NCBI GenBank assembly: GCA_050736615.1
Contig: JBOHWL010000142.1
Coordinates: 1 to 11,584, forward strand
Origin: JBOHWJ01 sp050736615
GTDB taxonomy: Bacteria; Desulfobacterota; Binatia; Binatales; Binataceae
Reading direction: 5' to 3'
Length of the DNA: 11,584 nucleotides
This document shows, one piece after another, positions 1-6,248 of the stretch. Made by a program: the position numbers and the translations under genes. Positions within the stretch are counted from its first letter, which is position 1. Each line of letters opens with the position of its first letter. The notes below the pieces were generated by a model, which worked only from the letters and a program-made list of their open reading frames with translations, was not told where the DNA came from and made no database searches.

Positions 1-1850
1 GCAGGGGGTGGAACCGGTTTGCCGCCGAGGGGCGGCGCCGAATGTGGCACATCGATCCGCTTCAGCAAGAGCATCCGGCCACTGCCGTCAAGCGCGGTCG
101 GATTGCTGATGATTGCGATCCGAAGCCGCCGGCGCCATTGCGGCCCGATCAGCTTGTAATTGTGTTTCCAGCACAGCACGTAATCGGTCGGATCCCTGGT
201 CAACGAGATGATCGGGATATCGCGGCGGCTGTAGAAAGCGAAATCATAATCGAGGGCGCCTAAATAGCCGACTGAATCGGAGCCCACCGTCTTCATGGAA
301 GCGGCGGCGAAGCTTCGCAGGGTCAGCGTATCGGCAAGCCCGGGCACCACCACCAGGTTCACGGCCAACGCCAGGCATACCATCCCACCCGTCAAGGCCA
401 GCGCCATTTTTTCCACGGTCGCATGCGTGCGCAGCAGGAAATAGCCGATAATGGCGGTGGCAATCGGGATTGCGATTGAGAGACCGAGCACGCCTTTGGC
501 TGTCACCGCGAGTTCGCGGACCAATCCCGCGACCACGATATCAAACAGTGAGAGCATCCATCGGATCGCCACCGGATACAGGAACAGGAGCGCGAGGCCG
601 AGCAATCCAAGCGCGCCCGCGAGGACCAGGAAAATACCGGCCACGTGAGAAAGCCGGTTGACCCATCGCGCTATCGCGGCGCGTTCCCGGCTCGCATCAC
701 TGAGGGCAAGCGCTACCAGCGCCGCCAATGCCGGATAAAGCGCGAGCAGGTAGACCCCGCGTTTGCTCTGGGGAAAGTTGTAGAAGACCAGCACCGCCAA
801 AAACCACACCAGCAAATAGCCGAAGCGCGGCTCGATTTTGCGCGGACAATAAAAATATTGCGCAATGGCCAAAAACGCGATCGGTGTCCAGGGCAGGAAA
901 CCGGCCAACAGAGCCAGCTCCATATAGTAGAACGGATGAACATGGCCTTCGCGGAAGTGTTGGTGGCCAATCAGGCGATAGAGGTTCTCCGACAGGATTT
1001 GCTTGTGCACAAACGCCATCCCGCCGATGAGTGATGCCGCCAGGTACCATCCGCCGGCCAACACGCCGATGATGATCACACCGCGCCATAAATGCAGCCG
1101 TGCAAGCACCTCCCACCGCCGCCACAGCCCCATCCAGAGTAGCGCTACCAGAGCGGGCAGTATCAGGCCAATCGGACCCTTGCTCAGGACCGCGCAAGCG
1201 ATGGCCACATACATCAGGGTGGTCCGCGTGCTCAGTTGCTCGGCGATCATGAGGAATTCGAAGAAAGCGATCTCCATGAAGAACGTGAGCGTCATATCGA
1301 CGCGCGCGCCGGTACCGGCCTGCATAAACTGAAATGTGGTGCCGAGGATCAGCGCGGTGAACAGGGCGGCACGCGCTTCAAACAGCCGCCGCACATAAAA
1401 ATAACAGAGCAGCATCGCCCCGATCGCGAGCAATCCCGAGGGCAGACGCACGGTCCAGGGGTTGACCGTGCGGCCGAGCACGGAGACGATCGCCGCCAGC
1501 CAATGCATCATGAGGGGCTTGGATGGGATTTCCACTCCCGCCCGCATCGGCAGGATCACACCGCCGCCATGCACGATGTCATATACGGTGACGGCTTCGC
1601 GTGGCTCACCCTTGGTGTAGAGTGGATAGCCGCCGAGATTCACGATGAAGATCAGGATGCCGGCGACGGCGATTAACGCGCTGGCACAGGGCGGAGAGGC
1701 TAACCTGACGAGCCATCGGGTCGGCCCGTAATCGATGACGGCGCCGGTTTTATCGAACGCGCTCGCCACCGCGGCGCGTTGCTCATCTTGCATTATTGAT
1801 TGCGCCGCGGCGTCGGCTCCGCTCGATTCGTGTGCCGGCTGTTGATCCAT
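1..1850 (-). CDS. ArnT/GT39-like membrane glycosyltransferase (C-terminus beyond left edge)
   Basis: Reading the minus strand from the ATG at 1850 gives an uninterrupted frame of at least 616 codons with no stop before the window edge, so the C-terminus is missing. After a soluble N-terminus of about 50 residues there is a long series of hydrophobic segments, the first near residues 55-72. Family hallmarks are an acidic GEPREA motif (residues 81-86, the place of the catalytic Asp/Glu loop in ArnT-type enzymes), IPSKPLMMHW (about 109-118), and GARVDM (about 181-186). Members of GT39/GT83 (PMT_2 superfamily) move a sugar from a polyprenyl-phosphate donor to lipid A, protein or another envelope acceptor on the outer face of the inner membrane; the acceptor here cannot be told. 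The last visible part is a soluble periplasmic-type tail. It is divergent from the exporter at 1911, with 60 bases between start codons. No clear Shine-Dalgarno precedes 1850, so the exact start is moderately sure. Confidence 0.88.
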   Translation of the reverse strand, partial: MDQQPAHESSGADAAAQSIMQDEQRAAVASAFDKTGAVIDYGPTRWLVRLASPPCASALIAVAGILIFIVNLGGYPLYTKGEPREAVTVYDIVHGGGVILPMRAGVEIPSKPLMMHWLAAIVSVLGRTVNPWTVRLPSGLLAIGAMLLCYFYVRRLFEARAALFTALILGTTFQFMQAGTGARVDMTLTFFMEIAFFEFLMIAEQLSTRTTLMYVAIACAVLSKGPIGLILPALVALLWMGLWRRWEVLARLHLWRGVIIIGVLAGGWYLAASLIGGMAFVHKQILSENLYRLIGHQHFREGHVHPFYYMELALLAGFLPWTPIAFLAIAQYFYCPRKIEPRFGYLLVWFLAVLVFYNFPQSKRGVYLLALYPALAALVALALSDASRERAAIARWVNRLSHVAGIFLVLAGALGLLGLALLFLYPVAIRWMLSLFDIVVAGLVRELAVTAKGVLGLSIAIPIATAIIGYFLLRTHATVEKMALALTGGMVCLALAVNLVVVPGLADTLTLRSFAAASMKTVGSDSVGYLGALDYDFAFYSRRDIPIISLTRDPTDYVLCWKHNYKLIGPQWRRRLRIAIISNPTALDGSGRMLLLKRIDVPHSAPPLGGKPVPPP

Positions 1851-1910
1851 TTTCAGGTAAAACGCTCGCGACCAAGATACCGGCGCTGGCCGCAAGATGC
1901 AGCCTTTTAA

Positions 1911-2879
1911 ATGATGATTTCTTCAACCGTTAAGGCCCGCACGGAGCCGCGATCGGTCTTCGCCACGGGCTTGGCACTGGCGCTCGCCAGTACCGTTATC
2001 GCCGCGCTGCAGCCGGTAGTCGTACGCTATGGGGCGCTCACCGTTGATCCGATCCTGTTTTGCGCCGGTTCGGTCACCGTCGCCGCGATTTGTGTGGCCG
2101 TCGTTTTGAGCCGTCGTGGGGGATTGGCGATCCTGGCCGAACGGCGCTATCTGCCGCGGTTAACCGGCGTATCGCTCGCCGGCACGGTCGCGACCAGCCT
2201 CAGCTTGATCTACGGCCTCAGCCGTATCGATGCGGTTGCGGCGGTGGTGCTACTCGAATCGGAACCGATTTATTCGTTGATAATGGCGACGGCGTTCCTG
2301 GGCGAGCGGCCCTCCGCGCGTCAATTGATAGCCACCGCGATCATTCTTGCTGGCATTGCCTCGGTGTTCGCCGCCGGGCACGCGTTCAATCCGTTGTCGG
2401 CGGCGGTGCTGGTGTTCGTCACGCCGTTATTCTGGCAGACCGCACACGTGCTGTCGCTGGGCGTGATGCCGCCGCTCACGCCAATCGACATCGTGGGCGC
2501 GCGTTACGTCTACGCGGCATTCGTGCTGATAGCGACACTGTTGTTCTCGAACCCGTCGGCGCTGCGGCAATTGGCCGATCCGGCGACCGCGGCGACGGTG
2601 GTCTTTGCGGGTATTGGGGTTTATTTTTTCGGCTCGCTGACCTGGTACGGAGCGATCAGCCGCTTATCGTTAGCCTGGACCACCGCGTTCGTAATTCCCG
2701 GGGTGCCGATTCTGTCGGTTCTGTTCGCGCTGATCTTTTTGGGCGAACATGCGAGCACGCGCGAGCTGGCGGGACTCGCCGTTGCAATCCTGGGCGTGGT
2801 GACGCTTGTCCTAGGCGCCGACGCGCACCGGCCATCGCGCGATAATCCCGCCGAGGCGGTGCATCAACCACTCGGATGA
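1911..2879 (+). CDS. EamA/DMT-superfamily transporter
   Basis: This 322-residue protein is almost entirely hydrophobic, with about ten predicted membrane segments arranged as two EamA repeats, the usual length and layout of drug/metabolite transporters. The first repeat ends with the characteristic segment around residues 115-145 (ESEPIYSLIMATAFLGERPS, then an AIILAGI helix). The second repeat carries the matching GVPILSVLFALIFLGEHAS and a terminal AILGVVTLVLGA helix. Such proteins export or exchange small metabolites such as amino acids or their derivatives across the inner membrane; the substrate is not deducible. The last 20 or so residues are a polar cytoplasmic tail. The ATG at 1911 lacks a recognisable ribosome binding site and is followed at once by a second ATG, so the start could shift slightly. 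It is divergent from the glycosyltransferase gene, and any promoter must lie in the 60-base gap or inside that gene. Confidence 0.9.
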   Translation: MMISSTVKARTEPRSVFATGLALALASTVIAALQPVVVRYGALTVDPILFCAGSVTVAAICVAVVLSRRGGLAILAERRYLPRLTGVSLAGTVATSLSLIYGLSRIDAVAAVVLLESEPIYSLIMATAFLGERPSARQLIATAIILAGIASVFAAGHAFNPLSAAVLVFVTPLFWQTAHVLSLGVMPPLTPIDIVGARYVYAAFVLIATLLFSNPSALRQLADPATAATVVFAGIGVYFFGSLTWYGAISRLSLAWTTAFVIPGVPILSVLFALIFLGEHASTRELAGLAVAILGVVTLVLGADAHRPSRDNPAEAVHQPLG

Positions 2880-2928
2880 CCCTGTTCATGCGGGCGCGCT
2901 TGAATTCACCACCGATCTACAAGTTCGT

Positions 2929-2957
2929 TTGACTATCCGGCCGCGCTGGTCTTTGAT
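2929..2957 (+). promoter_or_regulatory. Candidate sigma70-type promoter for the CDGSH gene
   Basis: TTGACT (2929-2934) lies 17 bases upstream of TTTGAT (2952-2957). These match the -35 and -10 consensus at five of six and four of six positions with ideal spacing. It is in the 143-base gap upstream of the CDGSH gene at 3023. Found by eye only. Confidence 0.35.
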
Positions 2958-3022
2958 CGGCCACGCGTGCGCGCATCCGCCGCCGCCATCCGCGTGCGCA
3001 ATAACGATGGGGAGTTAGAGCC

Positions 3023-3226
3023 ATGGCCCGAATGATCAAGCATGAAAAGAACGCGCCCTATGAGATCCCGGAAGGGACCGAACTGCCGCTTTGGATTTGC
3101 GGATGCGGCTTGTCAAAAAACAAGCCCTTCTGTGACGGCTCGCACAAGCGCACTCGCGATGAGAGCACGGGCGAAGTCTATGTCTATGATGAACAGGGCC
3201 GCGTGCCGGTTATCAAACAGTACTGA
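3023..3226 (+). CDS. Small CDGSH-type iron-sulfur protein
   Basis: A 67-residue protein with the complete CDGSH signature: C26-x-C28, S31, P35, then C37-D38-G39-S40-H41. The three cysteines and the histidine are the known ligands of a 2Fe-2S cluster in this family (zf-CDGSH, mitoNEET-related). The single short domain and lack of a membrane anchor fit the small cytoplasmic bacterial type, for which roles in electron transfer or redox sensing have been proposed; the partner is unknown. The start is well supported by GGGGAG at 3009-3014, eight bases before the ATG. The rest of the sequence is charged with a conserved-looking ELPLW entry to the first cysteine. It follows the exporter in the same direction after 143 bases and has its own candidate promoter, so it is probably transcribed alone. 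Confidence 0.93.
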   Translation: MARMIKHEKNAPYEIPEGTELPLWICGCGLSKNKPFCDGSHKRTRDESTGEVYVYDEQGRVPVIKQY

Positions 3227-3538
3227 CAGGTGTTCGCGGCAGTCCGGCCGAGGAGTGGCGAGCGAAAGATGGTCTCAGCTTGCTTTTCGAACAGTAGACC
3301 AATTATTGCGCCAGGAATCGAAGCAACGATCAGCAGGTCCTAGCAGATTGCTCTTGTCGCGTTGGCTCCCTCTAATCAAAAGTGGGCTGTTAAGCGTATT
3401 CCAGATATCGCCTCCAATGTAACGAATTGACACTTTTTTGTTGATTGTTTTGATTCATGAAGCGCTTGGCAGGAGGTGCCAGCCCGATTAAGATGATGTG
3501 GCCAACTGCGGGAAGGGTTCCAGGAGGTCCTGCTGACG
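3227..3538. other. 312-base gap without a recognisable gene
   Basis: Both strands were read. No coding frame here resembles a known family. The right part (about 3420-3470) is T-rich and holds a TTGACA box. Two AGGAGGT sequences lie at 3471-3477 and 3522-3528; the second serves the next gene. The left part shows nothing that I can identify. Confidence 0.5.
3427..3455 (+). promoter_or_regulatory. Candidate promoter for the 105-residue hypothetical gene
   Basis: A perfect TTGACA (3427-3432) is followed after 17 bases by TTGATT (3450-3455), a poor -10 box (three of six). It lies in an AT-rich pocket about 85 bases before the start at 3539. The -35 match is strong and the -10 weak. Confidence 0.3.
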
Positions 3539-3856
3539 ATGGCTCAGAGCTCCAGACGTAAGGTGGTGCCTTTGCGCGAAGCCAATATTGTTGAAGAGAC
3601 GCGCGTCTCGAACGGTAGGCTCGATTCGAAGAGAGCTGATGAACCGCGGCGTTTCCCCATCGTTTCGACTTTGCCGCGACTGCCGTTGATGATCCCGGAC
3701 GAGATCCTCGACTATTATGGCTGGGTTTTCTGTCAAGGCGGATTCCTCAATTTGCAGATGACATTTGAGCAGTTTCTCGCGGTGGTGGCTGCGGTCAGCC
3801 CGAGCGGACTATGCCCCGAATACGATGACCCGGATTCCATGACGCTGGGAGAATAA
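3539..3856 (+). CDS. Hypothetical protein, 105 residues
   Basis: I do not recognise this family. The start is convincing: AGGAGGT at 3522-3528 is a perfect Shine-Dalgarno about ten bases before the ATG. The protein has two halves. Residues 1-40 are polar and rich in Arg, Lys and Glu and probably disordered. Residues 41-105 are more compact, with a proline-rich turn (LPRLPLMIP, 45-53), an aromatic stretch DYYGWVFCQGGF (58-69), a short amphipathic segment TFEQFLAVVAA (about 74-85) and an acidic end (EYDDPDS). There is no signal peptide, membrane helix or metal-binding cluster; its two cysteines are far apart. A small hairpin followed by T5 lies just after the stop, and the next gene converges on it, so it looks monocistronic. 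It could be a small regulator or adaptor, but nothing in the sequence shows this. Confidence 0.7.
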   Translation: MAQSSRRKVVPLREANIVEETRVSNGRLDSKRADEPRRFPIVSTLPRLPLMIPDEILDYYGWVFCQGGFLNLQMTFEQFLAVVAAVSPSGLCPEYDDPDSMTLGE

Positions 3857-3865
3857 GAAGGCTCG

Positions 3866-3887
3866 GCGCGCCAACATCGCGCTTTTT
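3866..3887 (+). terminator. Short intrinsic terminator after the hypothetical gene
   Basis: GCGCG (3866-3870), a seven-base loop, CGCGC (3878-3882) and then TTTTT (3883-3887) form a small all-GC hairpin with a T tract. It begins nine bases after the stop of the plus-strand gene and sits between two convergent genes. The stem is only five base pairs. Confidence 0.45.
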
Positions 3888-3894
3888 GCCAACG

Positions 3895-4578
3895 TCATTT
3901 ACCGACTGGGCGCAAAAGATCGTTGCGAACCCAGATGCTCTCGAACGGATTTACATCGGTGGCCGAGGAAATCCCGTTGTCCTTGGCGATTTTGTGCCAG
4001 TTATCGGCGTTACCAGTCACGCGTTTCGCCAATCCCTTGAGATTTTCGCCCGGCAATAGGGTGAAATTGACGCCACCATTGGCCGGCATGGTCGAGGGAG
4101 GAGGATACTTGGCCGCGAGCTCGTCGATTTCTCTGAACAGAGCGAAGCGCGAACTGGCCTTATAGGATGGCAGTTGCGCATCGGGAATACCCTCGGTGCG
4201 GACGTTGACGATAACCTTGCTCTTATGGCTGCCTTCGGGGAGAACTGAGATTTCGTAACGGTATTGGCGGGTCACGCCGAAAAGGCTTTGAAAAAAACCA
4301 CCCGGCGTATCAGGATCGGCCGGGCGCCACAGCGTGACAATCGAATTGTTGGGCTGCACCTCGAACAGAATGCCGTCGCCGCGCAAAGCGTCTTCGGTCA
4401 GCGCGAGCGCATCCTTGGTGGGAAAATCAATCTGATGCTCTTCGCCGAGGGCGGAATCAGCAGCCTTCCAATGCTCGCTGTAGCTCCAGTAGCCGACGTA
4501 ACATCCCGCAGTCGCCGACATCAGGCAGATTAATATGCCGAAGATCCAGGACAAAGCCTTGTGGCGTGACGGCGGCAT
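3895..4578 (-). CDS. Membrane-anchored protein with C-terminal LysM-like domain
   Basis: The product is 227 residues from the ATG at 4578; a GTG at 4596 would add six residues, and neither start has a clear ribosome binding site. Residues 8-31 form one hydrophobic segment after a basic N-terminus, either a membrane anchor or an uncleaved signal. Its end, SATAGC at 21-26, resembles a lipobox only weakly, so lipoprotein status is doubtful. The middle (about 45-165) is a soluble alpha/beta-looking region I cannot assign. The last 56 residues resemble LysM: FTLLPGENLKGLAKRVTG, then NWHKIAKDNGI and a closing hydrophobic IWVRNDL, in the order GD/ENL-x-x-(I/L)A...W..I...N...L. LysM domains bind the glycan of peptidoglycan, so the protein probably reaches from the inner membrane into the cell wall. 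It converges with the hypothetical gene at 3539 and diverges from the oxidoreductase. Confidence 0.75.
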   Translation of the reverse strand: MPPSRHKALSWIFGILICLMSATAGCYVGYWSYSEHWKAADSALGEEHQIDFPTKDALALTEDALRGDGILFEVQPNNSIVTLWRPADPDTPGGFFQSLFGVTRQYRYEISVLPEGSHKSKVIVNVRTEGIPDAQLPSYKASSRFALFREIDELAAKYPPPSTMPANGGVNFTLLPGENLKGLAKRVTGNADNWHKIAKDNGISSATDVNPFESIWVRNDLLRPVGK

Positions 4579-4671
4579 CGCCGAACAGAAGAACACGCGC
4601 GACGGTCAGGTGCAAGCAGGCAGCTTTTCTCGTTGAAATTTGGGACTTTGTTCAAGCCCGCGCCCGGGTGG

Positions 4672-4698
4672 CTGACGGGAGTGGCTGGCGCGTAAAAT
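4672..4698 (+). promoter_or_regulatory. Weak candidate promoter for the oxidoreductase
   Basis: TAAAAT at 4693-4698 matches five of six bases of a -10 box. The best -35-like sequence, CTGACG at 4672-4677, is four of six with a short 15-base spacer. It is in the divergent gap between the LysM-like gene and the oxidoreductase. Suggestive only. Confidence 0.2.
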
Positions 4699-4805
4699 TA
4701 AATCAGGTGAAGATGCGGCGCGCGCTTGCGCTTTCAGCTAAGCTCACGGGCTTATCGAAACCTCGCGCGGCGGCGCGTCCTCCGCGTGAACCATGGACGA
4801 ATATC

Positions 4806-6173
4806 ATGAGTGAGACGGCTAATTCGGCGCCACGTCATGTCGTGGCTGTAGTTGGAGCCGCCACCGCCGGTTCCGAAATCGCGCGTATCCTGGCCCATCG
4901 CGGGGTGCTGGTGGTGGTGGTCGAGCAGAATCCACGTCCTTATGGGAAAATCGAGGACGGGTTGCCGCGATGGCATGTGAAACAACGCAAGGACGAATAT
5001 GAGGAGATCAACCGCCGCCTCGACCATCCGAATATCGAATACATGCCGCTAACCCGTCTGGGCGGGGACCTCGATTTCAACCGATTGCGCGAGGACTGGG
5101 GATTGAGCGCAATCGTGCTCACCCATGGCGCCTGGCGCGACCGTCCCTTTCCGGTCGAGGGAGCGGACCAGTTCGTCGATCACGGCCTGCTTTATCAAAA
5201 TCCGTTGATTTACTGGTTTAACCATTACCTGGAGGCGGATTACCAGGGGCCGCGCTATAGCCTGTCACCCGGCGCGACGGTGATTGGTGGCGGCTTGGCC
5301 TCGATAGACGTCGTCAAGGTCCTGCAGATTGAGACGACTTTGCGGGCGCTGACGGCGCGCGGCATCAACGAAGATATGGTCAGGCTCGAGCGCGAGGGGA
5401 TCGAACCCGTGCTGGCGAGCCATCAGCTTTCGTGGACCAAATTGGGCATTGCGGCCTGTAAATTGTTCTATCGCCGGCGCGTAATCGATATGCCGCTGTC
5501 GGACATCGCGCCCGACGCATCTCCGAAACGCGCCGAGGCGATGCGCCAGGCGCGCGGCAAAATTCTCGACAAAGCCCGCCGTAAGTATCTGTTCGATTTT
5601 CAGGAACTCAGTGTGCCGACTGGGCTGATCGTCGAAAAAGACCGCTTGGCCGGCGTTCAGATGAGTCATACCGAGGTGGCCGAAGGCAGGGTGCGGACCC
5701 TGCCTGATTCGCAGCGGCCGGTGCGCGCACTCCTGACGATAAGCTCCATCGGCAGCATTCCTGAGCCGATCCCCGGGATTGCGCAGCGCGGCGAAGTCTA
5801 TCAGTACGCCAATCAGGAAATTGGTCTTCTAATCGAAGGCCGCACTGCGGTTTATGCCGCGGGTAATGTGCTGACTGGCAAGGGCAATATCAAAGATTCA
5901 CTCGAAAGCGGCACCGTGGTGGGAACTCATGTAGCCGAACGTTATCTCGGCGTGGCGGATGATGGTAGTCGCGCCGCGCTCGCCGACGGTGTGCGGGAGG
6001 AGGCGCGGCGCGAGGGCGAGGCGATCGCGCGCAGTATTGGAGCGCGTGAAGCGCTTCCTTTGGAAGCGGTTGGCGCGGTTTTACGCCGGGTGCGCGAACG
6101 CCAACGTGCGGTGGGATACGAGGGCAATTACCGGGAATGGATCGCGCGAGTGACGCCGCGCGATTTGCAATAG
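4806..6173 (+). CDS. FAD/NAD(P)-dependent oxidoreductase, adrenodoxin reductase/GltD-like
   Basis: This is a 455-residue two-dinucleotide-domain flavoprotein. The N-terminal Rossmann segment is VVAVVGAATAGSE (12-24), a variant of GxGxxG with Ala in place of the middle Gly, followed by an acidic strand end (VVVVEQ, about 36-41) expected to bind the FAD ribose. PYGKIEDGLPRWH (45-57) matches the region that in ferredoxin/adrenodoxin-NADP reductases reads YGLVRxGVAPDH. A THGAWRDRPFPVEG segment (106-119) is the usual link, and VIGGGLASID (159-168) is the second, NAD(P)-binding motif. YAAGNVLTGKGNIKDSLESG (350-369) is the C-terminal FAD-binding motif. The physiological partner, probably a ferredoxin or another small electron carrier, is not visible nearby. 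No N-terminal ferredoxin or Cys-rich domain is present. I chose the ATG at 4806; an upstream in-frame start at 4566 would add 80 unrelated residues and overlap the divergent gene. glyA follows 75 bases later on the same strand, so cotranscription is possible. Confidence 0.85.
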   Translation: MSETANSAPRHVVAVVGAATAGSEIARILAHRGVLVVVVEQNPRPYGKIEDGLPRWHVKQRKDEYEEINRRLDHPNIEYMPLTRLGGDLDFNRLREDWGLSAIVLTHGAWRDRPFPVEGADQFVDHGLLYQNPLIYWFNHYLEADYQGPRYSLSPGATVIGGGLASIDVVKVLQIETTLRALTARGINEDMVRLEREGIEPVLASHQLSWTKLGIAACKLFYRRRVIDMPLSDIAPDASPKRAEAMRQARGKILDKARRKYLFDFQELSVPTGLIVEKDRLAGVQMSHTEVAEGRVRTLPDSQRPVRALLTISSIGSIPEPIPGIAQRGEVYQYANQEIGLLIEGRTAVYAAGNVLTGKGNIKDSLESGTVVGTHVAERYLGVADDGSRAALADGVREEARREGEAIARSIGAREALPLEAVGAVLRRVRERQRAVGYEGNYREWIARVTPRDLQ

Positions 6174-6237
6174 GCGCCAATGAAGTTTTTTCTGAATGGG
6201 CGCGGCGCCATGGTTGAAGACGAGTCGCGGCTTTGAC

Positions 6238-6243
6238 GGAGGA
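6238..6243 (+). promoter_or_regulatory. Ribosome binding site that decides the GTG start of glyA
   Basis: GGAGGA sits five bases before the GTG at 6249. The first downstream residues align with the usual serine hydroxymethyltransferase N-terminus, so the GTG rather than a later ATG is the start. Confidence 0.75.
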
Positions 6244-6248
6244 TCTCC

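Noticed and set aside
697..1197. Minus-strand frame of 166 codons
   Set aside because: It lies wholly inside the ArnT-like glycosyltransferase gene in another frame; its translation lacks hydrophobic periodicity and family similarity, while the overlapping frame is a continuous membrane enzyme.
3493..3561. 22-codon frame behind the first AGGAGGT at 3471-3477, overlapping the start of the hypothetical gene
   Set aside because: The spacing from the Shine-Dalgarno is about 15 bases, too long for a good start, and the codons show no coding character; a leader peptide cannot be excluded but is not supported.
4566..4805. 80-codon N-terminal extension of the oxidoreductase
   Set aside because: It overlaps the divergent LysM-like gene, shows no similarity to flavoproteins, and the Rossmann strand begins right after the ATG at 4806.
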